From assembly GCA_964563395.1 (NCBI GenBank), contig CAZLWK010000018.1, positions 1 through 64,000 of the forward strand: a stretch of DNA of 64,000 nucleotides, read 5' to 3'. Position numbers and translations under genes: made by a program. This DNA is from JBEVOS01 sp964563395 (GTDB taxonomy: Bacteria > Pseudomonadota > Alphaproteobacteria > Caulobacterales > Aquidulcibacteraceae). This document shows, piece by piece, positions 10,179-19,410 of the stretch. The notes under the pieces were generated by a model. That model had not been told where the DNA came from and ran no database searches. It worked only from the letters and a program-made list of their open reading frames with translations. How positions within the stretch are numbered: the first letter of the stretch is position 1; every line of letters begins with the position of its first letter.

Positions 10179-10994
10179 TCACGCCTCCGCCCCTTCGGGC
10201 AGGCCGACGACGTGAAAGCCCGCATCGACATGCACGATCTCGCCCGTGGTCGAGCGGCCCAGATCGGAAAGCAGCCAGAGCGCGGCGCCCGCGATGCCTT
10301 CCATCGCGGTGTCTTCCTTCATCAGGCTCCAGGCTCTGCCGGTTGAAATGAGGCCGCGCCCGCCTTGGATGCCCGCGAGCGCCAGCGTCTTCATCGGGCC
10401 GGCGGAGATGGCGTTGACGCGGATGCCCTTGGGGCCAAGGTCGCGCGCCATATAGCGCGTCGAGGCTTCAAGCGCCGCCTTGGCGACGCCCATCACGTTG
10501 TAGCTCGGCAGCACCCGCTCGGCCCCAAGATAGGAGAGCGTCACCATGGATGCGCCCGGCTTCATTAATGGCGCGGCGCGCTTGGCGCAGGCCACGTAAG
10601 AGAACGCCGAGATGTCCATCGTGCGCAGGAAGTTTTCCCGGGTCGTGTTTTCCACGAACGAGCCGCGCAATTCGTTTTTGTCCGAGAAGGCGATGGCATG
10701 AACCAGGAAATCGAGCCCGCCCCAGGCGGTGTTCAAGCGGTCGAACACGGCGTCGAGCTGGGAATCGTTGGTCACGTCGCATTCGAGCAAAATCTGCGCG
10801 CCGATGCTCTGCGCCAGAGGGCGCACGCGCTTTTCGAGCGCTTCGCCTTGATAGGTGAAGGCGAGCTCCGCGCCCTGCGCCGAGAGCTGCTTGGCGATGC
10901 CCCAGGCGATCGACATGTCATTGGCCACGCCCATGACGAGGCCGCGCTTGCCGGCCATCAGATTGCCAGCCGGCATGTTCCAATCGTCCGCCAT
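10179..10994 (-). CDS. fabI: Enoyl-[acyl-carrier-protein] reductase FabI
   Basis: FabI reduces the trans-2 double bond of enoyl-ACP with NADH in the last step of each fatty-acid elongation cycle. The 271 residues have the FabI cofactor segment SIAWGIAKQLSAQGAELAFT and active-site Tyr155, Tyr165 and Lys172 in the expected 10- and 7-residue spacing. The family ending HVDAGFHVVGLP is also present. It lies apart from fabA-fabB, which are 5 kb away on the same strand. Confidence 0.95.
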   Translation of the reverse strand: MADDWNMPAGNLMAGKRGLVMGVANDMSIAWGIAKQLSAQGAELAFTYQGEALEKRVRPLAQSIGAQILLECDVTNDSQLDAVFDRLNTAWGGLDFLVHAIAFSDKNELRGSFVENTTRENFLRTMDISAFSYVACAKRAAPLMKPGASMVTLSYLGAERVLPSYNVMGVAKAALEASTRYMARDLGPKGIRVNAISAGPMKTLALAGIQGGRGLISTGRAWSLMKEDTAMEGIAGAALWLLSDLGRSTTGEIVHVDAGFHVVGLPEGAEA

Positions 10995-11067
10995 GAGCGC
11001 TCCATCTCTGCGATGAAGCGCACTTGCGGCAAGCCCGCCCCGCGGTCAAGCGGGGAGGGGCCGGGCG

Positions 11068-12189
11068 CTATTCGGCGGCGATCGCGGCCGCGCCGCGGTC
11101 TCGAAAATTGATCATCCGCAGATAGGCGATGCCTTCCTCGGCGATATCGTCGCCCACCATGCGGTCGCCCTCGGCCTTCAACTCGTCCATGTCCACATAC
11201 ATGGCGTAGAAGGCGCGCGTGCGGTCGGTGATGATGCCGGCGTTGAGGAGCGTCTTCACCAGCACGCGGAAGATGTTGGATTGCTCCTTCATGTTCTCGC
11301 GGCGGCGTTCGTCCGTCATCACAGCGCGGAACGCTTCCGTCACCTTCACCGGATCGAGCCCAAAGCTCTCATAGAAGCCCTGCTGCGCGATCGGGGCGGC
11401 GAGATTGAACAGAAGATTCTGGAAGCAGTGCGCGGCCCAATCCTCGACGACGGCGTGTTCTTCGGGCGTCAGCTTGGGGATCGTGCGGTCGGCCCAAATC
11501 TTCCCGAACTTGTGATGGAAGGCTTCGTCCGACATCACGAGCTGCAGCATCTTGCGGCCCAGCGGATCGCGCAGATTTTTGTAGAATGTCGCGAACGCGC
11601 CCATGGCCAGCCCTTCGACGAGAAGCTGCATGCCGATGATCTTCTTATAGACTTCGGGCGCGGAAATGATTTCGACGAGCAGACTCTTCAAGGTCGGCCC
11701 GCACTCGACGGGGCGGCCCCAGCGCGCCTTGATGTACTTGGCGAAGGCCGTCACGTGGCGCGCCTCTTCGCGCGTCTGGTTTGCGGCGTATTCTTGCGCG
11801 CCTTGATCCTTCAGCACATGGCAGAGCGAGGCGGAAAGATTGAGCGCGCCTTGCTCACCGTGGAGAATGGATGAGAAGCTGCGCAGCACGCTCTCATTGA
11901 TGAAACGCGTGCGCAGCTTAGGGTCTTGCAATGCGTTGGAGACGTAATCCGTCTGCAGCGAAATCACCATCTCTTCCGGGACAAGCGGATCGTTTTCCAT
12001 GTCCCAGGGCTCGTTGAAATCGATATAGGCGGGATCGAGCGGGTCCCAGAAATGGTCGTGCGTCGCGGAGATGATCTTATCGAAAGCGGTGGAGCGCGCA
12101 TTGTAGCGATCGAGCTCCAGCATGCTTTCGAAATCGTCCGGCGCGACGGCGTCGTACATCGAATCCTTGGTGATGTTCTTGTCCGTCAT
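11068..12189 (-). CDS. Ferritin-like diiron-carboxylate protein (R2/desaturase-like)
   Basis: A 373-residue helical protein with two carboxylate-histidine iron-binding half-sites. Glu112 is followed 30 residues later by E142-A-R-H145. Glu192 is followed 30 residues later by E222-A-F-H225. This E/ExxH-E/ExxH pattern is that of ribonucleotide reductase R2, acyl-ACP desaturases and AurF-type oxygenases. Which reaction it catalyses is not evident. Length and the nearby fabI make a lipid or hydroxylation role possible, but this is speculative. The start at 12189 is preferred because GGAGG lies 5 bases upstream; an ATG at 12201 with AAGGA upstream is the alternative. Confidence 0.75.
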   Translation of the reverse strand: MTDKNITKDSMYDAVAPDDFESMLELDRYNARSTAFDKIISATHDHFWDPLDPAYIDFNEPWDMENDPLVPEEMVISLQTDYVSNALQDPKLRTRFINESVLRSFSSILHGEQGALNLSASLCHVLKDQGAQEYAANQTREEARHVTAFAKYIKARWGRPVECGPTLKSLLVEIISAPEVYKKIIGMQLLVEGLAMGAFATFYKNLRDPLGRKMLQLVMSDEAFHHKFGKIWADRTIPKLTPEEHAVVEDWAAHCFQNLLFNLAAPIAQQGFYESFGLDPVKVTEAFRAVMTDERRRENMKEQSNIFRVLVKTLLNAGIITDRTRAFYAMYVDMDELKAEGDRMVGDDIAEEGIAYLRMINFRDRGAAAIAAE

Positions 12190-12244
12190 CGCGTCCTCCA
12201 TCCATCTTCCTTGGGCGGAAGCATCTCAAACGATGACGCCTGCG

Positions 12245-13261
12245 TCAATCGCAGCGGAAAATCACCTTTGGGCCGGGATCGGTCATGGCGTCGATCGCCT
12301 CCTCGAAGCGCGCCACTCGGTGCGTGACGTGCGCGGGGTGGAGCTTGCCGCAGGCGATGCAGGCGAGCACGTCGGGCAGGAGAGGGCGCGCCTGCACGCG
12401 GCCCGTGTGGTAGGTCAGCCCCTTATAATAGGCGCGCGTCAGCGGCACGGGCGTCGTCGCGCTCAGATGGATCGAGACGCTCGTGACGAAGCCGTTGGCG
12501 GCGCACGCGTTGATCGCGAGCCCAAGCGCGGCGGCGTCGCCGGCCGCCTCCACGACAATCTCGAATTGTTCGTCCGGCGTATGTCCCGCGAGCGGCGCAG
12601 CCTCAGCGCCCATCGCTTGTGCGCGCGCGCGGCGGTCGGAATCGTCATCGAGATAGAGCGTGCGCCCCGCGCCGAGCGCCACCGCCGCGCCGGCTGCATA
12701 GAGGCCCACGCTCCGCGCCAAGCCGCCGATCACCAAGACGCTTGCGCCTGGCCGCTCCTTCAGTTGCGCCGAGACGCCGCGCCAGCCGTCGGCGATGTTG
12801 TCGACCGCGCTGGCGGCCACGACGGGGTCAACGCCGTCCGGCAGCTTGACCAGCATGTGATCGGCGTAGGGCACGCGCATGAGATCGGACAGCGCGCCGC
12901 CAAAATCCACGCCGGATCCGCTGAGGCCGAAGGCGGCGCGGAAGGGAAGGGTCTCGCAGGAATTGGTCCAGCCGCGTCTGCAGGTCGCGCAGCGTCCGCA
13001 GGAAATCTGAAACGGCACGGCGACGATGTCGCCCGGTTTCGCGCCAGCGCTGTCGCCGACCTCGATCACTTCACAAATCGATTCATGGCCGAATGCGAAC
13101 GGTCCTTTGAAGGGCACGACGCCGGTCGCGATATAGACGTCGAGATCGCACCGCGCGACCGCGAGCGGGCGCACCAGCGCATCCGTATCGTCCTGAAGCC
13201 GCGGCGCCGGCACGTCGCGCCATTCGAATTTGCCCGGTTCAAGAAAATAGAGTTGGCGCAT
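12245..13261 (-). CDS. Zinc-dependent alcohol dehydrogenase family protein
   Basis: A medium-chain dehydrogenase/reductase of 338 residues. The catalytic zinc ligands are Cys38 and His59-Glu60 (GHES). The structural zinc site is Cys88, Cys91, Cys94 and Cys102 with the classical spacing. A Rossmann domain follows (ASVLVIGGLARSVGLYAAGA); its glycine motif is slightly atypical. It starts 5 bases after the small membrane-protein gene and is presumably co-transcribed with it. A LysR regulator is divergent, so the pair may be its target. Substrate unknown. Confidence 0.85.
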   Translation of the reverse strand: MRQLYFLEPGKFEWRDVPAPRLQDDTDALVRPLAVARCDLDVYIATGVVPFKGPFAFGHESICEVIEVGDSAGAKPGDIVAVPFQISCGRCATCRRGWTNSCETLPFRAAFGLSGSGVDFGGALSDLMRVPYADHMLVKLPDGVDPVVAASAVDNIADGWRGVSAQLKERPGASVLVIGGLARSVGLYAAGAAVALGAGRTLYLDDDSDRRARAQAMGAEAAPLAGHTPDEQFEIVVEAAGDAAALGLAINACAANGFVTSVSIHLSATTPVPLTRAYYKGLTYHTGRVQARPLLPDVLACIACGKLHPAHVTHRVARFEEAIDAMTDPGPKVIFRCD

Positions 13262-13266
13262 CGGAA

Positions 13267-13689
13267 TCACCCTTGCTTGACGTGCGTGCGATGGAGGAGC
13301 GCGAAGGTGATGAGGAGGTACAGCGCGATTGCGAGATGACGCGCCACCTTGTCGAGCGGGCCGCCCGCTCCATAGACGAGCGCTGCGTCGCCGATCGGCA
13401 TGATCATCGCGGCGAGCGCGTACCATTTCAGCGCGCCAAGATCGCGTCGCACGATTAGGATCGCCGTGAAGAGACCAAGAAACGCCGCGCGCAGCGCATA
13501 GACGTGAACGAAGCCAATCGGCTCACCTGGCGCGATAGGTAGGCCGAGATAAGCCGAAAAGCCGATCGGATCGAGAAATGCCCGCGCCGTGTTCACCGCC
13601 ATGAACACCGCGATCAGCGTGCTCATCCATATTCCCGGTGAACGCCAAAGCGCCAAAGGCGGACGCGAGTCCAATTGCGATACAGCCAT
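13267..13689 (-). CDS. Small membrane protein, DUF4267-like
   Basis: A 140-residue protein with about four hydrophobic segments (WMSTLIAVFMAVNTARAF, YALRAAFLGLFTAILIV, WYALAAMIMPIGDAALV and HLAIALYLLITFALL). The pattern resembles the DUF4267 family of small membrane proteins, whose function is unknown. It is the first gene of a two-gene unit with the alcohol dehydrogenase and lies 78 bases from the divergent LysR-type regulator. Confidence 0.7.
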   Translation of the reverse strand: MAVSQLDSRPPLALWRSPGIWMSTLIAVFMAVNTARAFLDPIGFSAYLGLPIAPGEPIGFVHVYALRAAFLGLFTAILIVRRDLGALKWYALAAMIMPIGDAALVYGAGGPLDKVARHLAIALYLLITFALLHRTHVKQG

Positions 13690-13767
13690 GCGCGATCTCC
13701 CTTTGCGCGAAAGCTAGCGGGGAGGGGCGCTCGGGAGCGCATGCGCTCTTTTCCTTATACGTGACTT

Positions 13768-14739
13768 GTGTTCATCTATGGCGTGCCGCCCAAGACATTA
13801 TCCCCTCATCCCCCGCCGCACGCCGCGCTGCGCGCCTTCTCCGCCGCCGCCGCGCGAGAAAGTTTTCGCGACGCCGCCTCAGACCTAGGCGTCACGCCGT
13901 CCGCCGTGAGCCATCAGGTGCGGGCGCTGGAAGAATGGGTTGGCGCGCCATTGTTCGAGCGCAGCGTGCGCAGCGTTCGTCTTACGCCGCTTGGCCGCGC
14001 GCTTCACACACGACTTGCTGCAGCGTTCGGCGAGGTCGATTCCGCGTTGCGCGCTGCGCGGCAAGACGCGCGCGATACAGTGCTGCGGGTGAGCGCGCTT
14101 TCTCTCTTCACGAATGCGTGGATGGCGCCGCGCCTCGCCGGGTTTTCCGCGCGTCATCCAGATTTGTCGCTGGTGATCGATACCGATAATCGCGTGCTCG
14201 ATTTCGCGCGCGACCCCGTCGATGTGGCGATCCGCAACGCACCCGCGCCGGCGGGAGAGGGGCTCCTGGCGCGCAAACTGATCGATCTTCACGCCGTGCC
14301 GATTTGCACGCCCGCGCTTGCGGCCAAACTCCGCGTCCCGGCGGATCTGTCGAAAATGGTCCTGATCGAAATTTCCGCGCGGCGGGGCGGATGGAGCACA
14401 TGGCTGAAGGCGGCGGGGCTCGAAGGCTTGCGGCCGCGGGCGCGACTGTCTTTCGACACCATCACCGTTGCGTTGGAGGCGGCGGCGCGGGGCCAGGGCG
14501 TGATGTTGGGGCTGGAGCCGTTCGTGTGGGATGCGCCAGCGGCCGCCGGGCTCGTCGCGCCGTTCACCGCGCCCCGCTTGAGCGCGGGGGCGTTCTTCGT
14601 GGTGCATCGGCGTGCGGATAGGGCGCGGCCGGCGGTGGCGGCGTTCGTGGACTGGCTCGCATCCGAGATGAAGGCCGATAATGCGCGCCTTCAGAGGCAA
14701 GCGCGGCTTCGGCGCGGCGCGGCCGTTAAGGCTTCTTAA
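13768..14739 (+). CDS. LysR-family transcriptional regulator (GcvA-like)
   Basis: The N-terminal winged helix-turn-helix (about residues 18-78, SFRDAASDLGVTPSAVSHQV) and the C-terminal periplasmic-binding-protein-like effector domain are complete in 323 residues. The effector domain (DFARDPVDVAIRNAPAP, RKLIDLHAVPICTP) resembles the GcvA group. It begins at GTG 13768 and is divergent from the membrane protein/alcohol dehydrogenase pair, so control of that pair is likely by position. The effector is unknown. Confidence 0.9.
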   Translation: MFIYGVPPKTLSPHPPPHAALRAFSAAAARESFRDAASDLGVTPSAVSHQVRALEEWVGAPLFERSVRSVRLTPLGRALHTRLAAAFGEVDSALRAARQDARDTVLRVSALSLFTNAWMAPRLAGFSARHPDLSLVIDTDNRVLDFARDPVDVAIRNAPAPAGEGLLARKLIDLHAVPICTPALAAKLRVPADLSKMVLIEISARRGGWSTWLKAAGLEGLRPRARLSFDTITVALEAAARGQGVMLGLEPFVWDAPAAAGLVAPFTAPRLSAGAFFVVHRRADRARPAVAAFVDWLASEMKADNARLQRQARLRRGAAVKAS

Positions 14740-14782
14740 GCATATAGATCGGCAAGCTTCAGCTCTGTTCCGGAGCGCCGCG

Positions 14783-15775
14783 ATGTTGCGGACCAAGCTT
14801 GGCCAGACGGCGATCTTTTCGGGCTTTGTGCTCATCTGCGCCTTGGCCGTCGATTTCGTTGTCAATGTCGTCATCGCGCCGGGGGTTACGCCCTACACGC
14901 CTTTGATCACCGCGCTGATCGCGCTGACGATCGCGCCGCCATTTTGCTATTATCTCATCAGCCAGCGCATGAAGATGCAGGCGGCCCGCGATGAACTCGC
15001 CGTCATGCTCAAGGCGCGCGACGCGGCCGAAGCGCAAAGCGCGGCGAAGACAGCCTTTCTGGCCCGCATGAGCCATGAATTGCGCACGCCGCTCAACGCC
15101 ATCATCGGCTTCAGCGAAATGATGCAGGAAACGGCCAAATCCGATGCACGCATGGACGATGTGGCCGATCATGGCCGCGTGCTTGGCGCGGCGGCCAATT
15201 TGTTGGGCTTGATCGACCGCGTGCTGGATTACGCGACGCTCGAGGCAGGCCGCGCCAGCTGCGCCATCGGCGCCTTCGATGCGCGTGTGCTGGTGGAGGA
15301 GGCGATGTCCTTGGCGCGGCCCATGGCCATCGCGCAAGGCAATACGCTGCGCGCCGACATCGCGCCCGATCTGGGCGGAGGTGTGAGCGATGCGCAGAAG
15401 ATTCGGCAATGCCTTCTGAGTCTCGTTTCCAACGCTGTGAAATTCACCAAGGCCGGCGATGTTCGCGTTCTGGCGCGGCGCGAAAACCGAAGCGATGGCG
15501 ATTGGCTGGTGTTCGAGGTGCACGATACCGGTATCGGCATCGCGCCCGAACACATCGAGGCGTTGTTCGGCGCCTTCGAACAAGCCGATCCGTCATTGAC
15601 GCGCCTGTTCGATGGCGCGGGCATTGGCTTGGCGCTCACGCGGCGTACGGCGACGCTGTTGGGCGGCGCGGTAAATGTGACGAGCGCGCCCGGCAAGGGC
15701 TCCGTGTTCACCCTGAGCGTGCCGGCGATTTACGCCGCCAACCAGTCCGAGCAGGCGGCGCGCGCCGCCGCTTAA
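14783..15775 (+). CDS. Membrane-bound sensor histidine kinase
   Basis: A 330-residue kinase with two N-terminal transmembrane helices (about residues 10-30 and 40-62) separated by only a short loop. The HisKA box is MSHELRTPLNAIIGFSEMM. The HATPase domain has an N box (SLVSNAVKFTKAG), the G1 motif HDTGIGIAPE and the G2 motif GAGIGLALT. No PAS, HAMP or receiver domain is visible and no response regulator is adjacent, so it is an orphan. The ATG at 14783 is preferred over 14681, which would overlap the LysR gene. The stop overlaps that of the convergent fabB by three bases. Confidence 0.88.
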   Translation: MLRTKLGQTAIFSGFVLICALAVDFVVNVVIAPGVTPYTPLITALIALTIAPPFCYYLISQRMKMQAARDELAVMLKARDAAEAQSAAKTAFLARMSHELRTPLNAIIGFSEMMQETAKSDARMDDVADHGRVLGAAANLLGLIDRVLDYATLEAGRASCAIGAFDARVLVEEAMSLARPMAIAQGNTLRADIAPDLGGGVSDAQKIRQCLLSLVSNAVKFTKAGDVRVLARRENRSDGDWLVFEVHDTGIGIAPEHIEALFGAFEQADPSLTRLFDGAGIGLALTRRTATLLGGAVNVTSAPGKGSVFTLSVPAIYAANQSEQAARAAA

Positions 15776-16986
15776 GCTGCGTATTTCGTGAAGGCGAGGC
15801 TCGCATTCGTGCCGCCGAAGCCGAACGAATTGGAGAGCACGCACTCAAGCGCGCGCTCCTCGCGCTTCCGCGCGATCGGCAGGTCGGCGAAGGCGGGGTC
15901 GAGATCGTCGATATGCGCGCTTTCGCACACGAAGCCGTTCTTCATCATCAGGATCGAATAGATCGCTTCCTGCACGCCCGCCGCGCCGAGCGAATGGCCG
16001 GTGAGCGATTTGGTGGCGGAGATCATGGGCGCATTGTCGCCGAACACGGCGCGCACGGCCTCCATCTCCTTGATGTCGCCGATGGGCGTCGATGTGGCGT
16101 GCGGGTTGAGGTAATCGACCGGACGGTCAAGATCCTTCATCGCCATTTTCATGCAGCGCGCCGCGCCTTCGCCGGAGGGCTGCACCATGTCGAAGCCGTC
16201 GCTGGTGGCGCCATAGCCCGCGACCTCGCAATATATTTTCGCGCCGCGCGCCCTGGCGTGCTCCAATTCCTCCAGCACCAGCACGCCCGCGCCGCCCGCG
16301 ATCACAAATCCGTCGCGGTTGACGTCGAAGGCGCGTGAGGCGCGCGCCGGCGTTTCATTGTAGCGCGACGACATGGCGCCCATCGCGTCGAATAGGACGG
16401 ACAGCGTCCAATCCAATTCCTCCGAGCCGCCGGCGAACATCACGTCCTGCTTGCCCCATTGGATCATTTCAAAGGCATTGCCGATGCAATGAGAGGACGT
16501 GGCGCAGGCCGAGCTGATTGAGTAATTGACGCCCTTGATCTCGAACGGCGTGGCGAGTGTGGCGCTCGCGGTCGAACTCATGCTTTTCGGCACGGCGAAG
16601 GGGCCGACGCGCTTGGCGCCTTTTTCGCGGGTGGTGTCGGCGGCCGCCACGATCGCGCGCGTGGAGGGGCCGCCCGATCCCATGATGAGGCCGGTGCGCT
16701 CGTTGGAGACGTCGGATTTTTCCAGGCCGGAATCGTTCACCGCCTGGTCCATGGCGATGTAATTCCAGCCCGAGCCTTCGCCCATGAAGCGCATCACGCG
16801 CTTATCGACGACGTCTTCGGGGATGATCTGCGGTTCGCCATGCACCTGGCAGCGGAAGCCGCGCGCGGCGTAGTCCGCGGCCGCGCGAATGCCGGATTTG
16901 GCTTCGCGCAGGCTGGCCAGCACTTCCTGGATATTGTTGCCGATCGAAGAGACGATCCCCATGCCGGTGACAACGACTCGACGCAT
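15772..16986 (-). CDS. fabB: Beta-ketoacyl-[acyl-carrier-protein] synthase I FabB
   Basis: FabB condenses malonyl-ACP with acyl chains and is needed to extend the cis-unsaturated intermediate produced by FabA. The catalytic Cys161 is in SISSACATSSHCIG. His296 (NPHATSTPIGD) and His331 (KSLTGHSLGAAG) complete the Cys-His-His triad. The 404-residue length is normal. It follows fabA by 75 bases on the same strand, the classical fabA-fabB operon. Confidence 0.96.
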   Translation of the reverse strand: MRRVVVTGMGIVSSIGNNIQEVLASLREAKSGIRAAADYAARGFRCQVHGEPQIIPEDVVDKRVMRFMGEGSGWNYIAMDQAVNDSGLEKSDVSNERTGLIMGSGGPSTRAIVAAADTTREKGAKRVGPFAVPKSMSSTASATLATPFEIKGVNYSISSACATSSHCIGNAFEMIQWGKQDVMFAGGSEELDWTLSVLFDAMGAMSSRYNETPARASRAFDVNRDGFVIAGGAGVLVLEELEHARARGAKIYCEVAGYGATSDGFDMVQPSGEGAARCMKMAMKDLDRPVDYLNPHATSTPIGDIKEMEAVRAVFGDNAPMISATKSLTGHSLGAAGVQEAIYSILMMKNGFVCESAHIDDLDPAFADLPIARKREERALECVLSNSFGFGGTNASLAFTKYAA

Positions 16987-17061
16987 CCGTTTCCTGTCCC
17001 TCTGTCTGAACCGACGCCCGTTTTTCTCTGGTTCGGGCTGGCGAGCGTCGGGCTCCTGGTT

Positions 17062-17601
17062 TCAGCGCATGCCTTGCGCCAATTGATCGGCCGAGAAGAG
17101 CCCGACCTTCAAATCCTTCGCACTATATATGGGGGCCCCGTCCGCCAGAACGATTCCGTCGGCGACGCCCAGCACCAGCTTGCGCAGGATCACCTTCTTC
17201 ATATCGATTTCGTAGCGCACGAGTTTCACGTCCGGCGTGACCTGGCCGCGAAACTGCACATCGCCCACGCCCAGCGCGCGCCCCCGCCCAGGCCCACCGG
17301 CCCAGCCCAGAAAAAAGCCGACCAGCTGCCACATGGCGTCGAGGCCGAGGCAGCCCGGCATCACCGGATCGCCCGTGAAATGGCAGGGAAAAAACCACCT
17401 GTCCGGGCGGATTTCGAACTCGGCCACCACCTTGCCCTTGCCATGGGCCCCGCCATCGCCGGTGATGCTGATGATGCGGTCGAACATCAGCATCGGGGGC
17501 AGGGGCAGCTGGGCGTTGCCCGGCCCGAACAGGCGCCCCTCGCCGGACGCGATCAGCGCTTCATAGTCAAACGAGCTGGGGTAGGCGGATTGAAGTTTCA
17601 T
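17062..17601 (-). CDS. fabA: 3-hydroxydecanoyl-[acyl-carrier-protein] dehydratase/isomerase FabA
   Basis: FabA dehydrates 3-hydroxydecanoyl-ACP and isomerises the trans-2 product to cis-3, starting anaerobic unsaturated fatty-acid synthesis. The hot-dog fold active site is present: His74 in CHFTGDPVMPGCLGLDAMWQ and Asp88, at the same 14-residue spacing as in E. coli FabA. The N-terminus begins PSSFDYEALIASGEGRLFG, typical for the family. It is the first gene of fabA-fabB. Confidence 0.97.
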   Translation of the reverse strand: MKLQSAYPSSFDYEALIASGEGRLFGPGNAQLPLPPMLMFDRIISITGDGGAHGKGKVVAEFEIRPDRWFFPCHFTGDPVMPGCLGLDAMWQLVGFFLGWAGGPGRGRALGVGDVQFRGQVTPDVKLVRYEIDMKKVILRKLVLGVADGIVLADGAPIYSAKDLKVGLFSADQLAQGMR

Positions 17602-17660
17602 CTGCGCGGAGCGCTACCAGCGGTAAGCCCCCCCGGCAAGAAGGGTCAGCGCCCGCCGCC

Positions 17661-18185
17661 TCAAAGGCCGGCGCAATCCTCGGCCCCCCACAGGCGATCG
17701 GCCTCCACCCATCCCACACGGCCGCCCACGGCGAGGCGGCGCCATTCCCCGTCGCAGGCCGTCAGCGCGCCCACCACGCCGGGCGCGAGCCGGGCCGCCA
17801 CCTTGGCGGCGGCGCGGGGGCGGTGTCGCATGAGCGCGTCGCCTTCGCCGCGCACCATGGCGGTGCGCCGGTTTTGCAAGTTGGAGCCGTGCATCCAGAC
17901 TTCCGCGCCATCCGGGTCGCGCACGCGCCGCCAGGGCCCGCTCTCGCCGGTGACTTCGAGCGGCAACCCGGCGCGCTCATAAATCCAGGCGATGTCGTGA
18001 TCGAGGCCGGGGCCGCGTCGGCCATTGGCTTCATCGGCGTTCAAGCTGACCATGCGCGGCACAGGCAGGCCTGAATCGGGCCCGCGCCGGGGCGGATCGG
18101 CGGCCTGGGCGACCGCGCCAAAGAGTATGCAAAGCATAGCCGCCGCCTGAGGCGCGGCCGAGCGAAACCGGCGTCCCATGCCCAT
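17661..18185 (-). CDS. Secreted SH3-like domain protein
   Basis: A 174-residue protein with a cleavable signal peptide (AAAMLCILFGAVAQA, cut near residue 28). Two bacterial SH3-like repeats follow: LNADEANGRRGPGLDHDIAW to VWMHGSNL, then ALMRHRPRAAAKVAARLAPG to VGWVEADRLWG. Such periplasmic SH3 proteins are thought to bind cell-wall or envelope components; the ligand is unknown. It lies upstream of fabA with a 59-base gap. Confidence 0.8.
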   Translation of the reverse strand: MGMGRRFRSAAPQAAAMLCILFGAVAQAADPPRRGPDSGLPVPRMVSLNADEANGRRGPGLDHDIAWIYERAGLPLEVTGESGPWRRVRDPDGAEVWMHGSNLQNRRTAMVRGEGDALMRHRPRAAAKVAARLAPGVVGALTACDGEWRRLAVGGRVGWVEADRLWGAEDCAGL

Positions 18186-18387
18186 ACCCCTGCCGTCGTC
18201 GCCGTTCCGGCGTGCGACGTGTTATCTGGATCGCCTCCTGCGTGTGCGGAGACGGTCTGGAGCATGCGCCGTAAGCGATGAAAGCTCATTTAACAGGCGC
18301 CATGGGACTCTGCGCCTTGGAGGCCGCGCCGGGCTGGTCTAAGCAGGCGCGAATAGCCCCCTCGGCCCCTCGCGCGAACGAGAGAAC

Positions 18388-19374
18388 ATGAGCGCCAAGA
18401 ATCTCAAGGTCGTCGTCACTCGCAAATTGCCCGATCCGGTCGAAACCCGGATGCGCGAGCTTTTCGACGCCGAGCTCAATCTCGACGATGCGCCCATGAG
18501 CGCCGAAGCCCTGAAAAGCGCGATGCTGCGGGCGGACGTTCTGGTCTCCACCGTGACGGACCGGATCGACGCGCGCTTGCTCAGCCAGGCGGGCGAGCGT
18601 TTGAAGCTCATCGCCCAGTTCGGCGCGGGGGTGGACAATATCGATGTCGCCACCGCCGTTCAGCGCGGCATCGCCGTCACCAACACGCCCGGCGTTCTCA
18701 CCGAGGACACCGCCGACATGACCATGGCGCTGATCCTGGCGGTACCGCGCCGGATCGTGGAAGGCGTGAAAATGGTGGAGGCGGACGCCTTCAATGGCTG
18801 GAGCCCGACGCACATGCTGGGCCGGCGCATTTGGGGCAAGCGTCTCGGCATTATCGGCATGGGCCGGATCGGGCAGGCCGTGGCGCGCCGGGCGGCGGCG
18901 TTCGGCCTGCAGATCCATTATCACAATCGTCGGCGCGTTTCTCAGGCGATCGAGGCCGAACTTGACGCCACCTATTGGGAGAGCCTCGATCAGATGCTTT
19001 CGCGCATGGACATCGTGTCCGTGAATTGCCCGCACACGCCCGCCACCTATCATCTGCTCAGCGCGCGCCGTTTGGCGCTGCTCAAGCCGCACGCCTATGT
19101 CGTGAACACGGCGCGCGGCGAAGTGATCGACGAGGCCGCGCTGGCGCGCATGCTGGAGCGCAAGGAGCTGGCGGGCGCGGGCCTCGACGTGTTCGAGCAC
19201 GAGCCGGCGATCAATCCCAAGCTCAAGAAGCTCGCCAGCGTGGTGCTGCTGCCGCACATGGGTTCGGCCACGTTGGAAGGCCGCATCGATATGGGCGAGA
19301 AGGTCATCATCAACATCAAGACCTTCGCCGACGGCCACAAGCCGCCGGATCGCGTGATCCCCGCCATGCTCTAA
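18388..19374 (+). CDS. D-isomer-specific 2-hydroxyacid dehydrogenase (glyoxylate/hydroxypyruvate reductase-like)
   Basis: An NAD(P)H-dependent reductase of 2-keto acids. The cofactor motif GMGRIG is at 157-162, and the catalytic triad is Arg243 (NTARGEVID), Glu272 and His290 (LPHMGSATLEGR). The 328-residue length and the order of motifs match glyoxylate reductase GyaR/GhrB. A basic run after the second Rossmann strand (HNRRR) suggests NADPH preference. Substrate assignment is from family resemblance only. Confidence 0.88.
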   Translation: MSAKNLKVVVTRKLPDPVETRMRELFDAELNLDDAPMSAEALKSAMLRADVLVSTVTDRIDARLLSQAGERLKLIAQFGAGVDNIDVATAVQRGIAVTNTPGVLTEDTADMTMALILAVPRRIVEGVKMVEADAFNGWSPTHMLGRRIWGKRLGIIGMGRIGQAVARRAAAFGLQIHYHNRRRVSQAIEAELDATYWESLDQMLSRMDIVSVNCPHTPATYHLLSARRLALLKPHAYVVNTARGEVIDEAALARMLERKELAGAGLDVFEHEPAINPKLKKLASVVLLPHMGSATLEGRIDMGEKVIINIKTFADGHKPPDRVIPAML

Positions 19375-19410
19375 GCAGAGCGCGGGGACGAATAAGAAGG
19401 GGAGGCGAAA

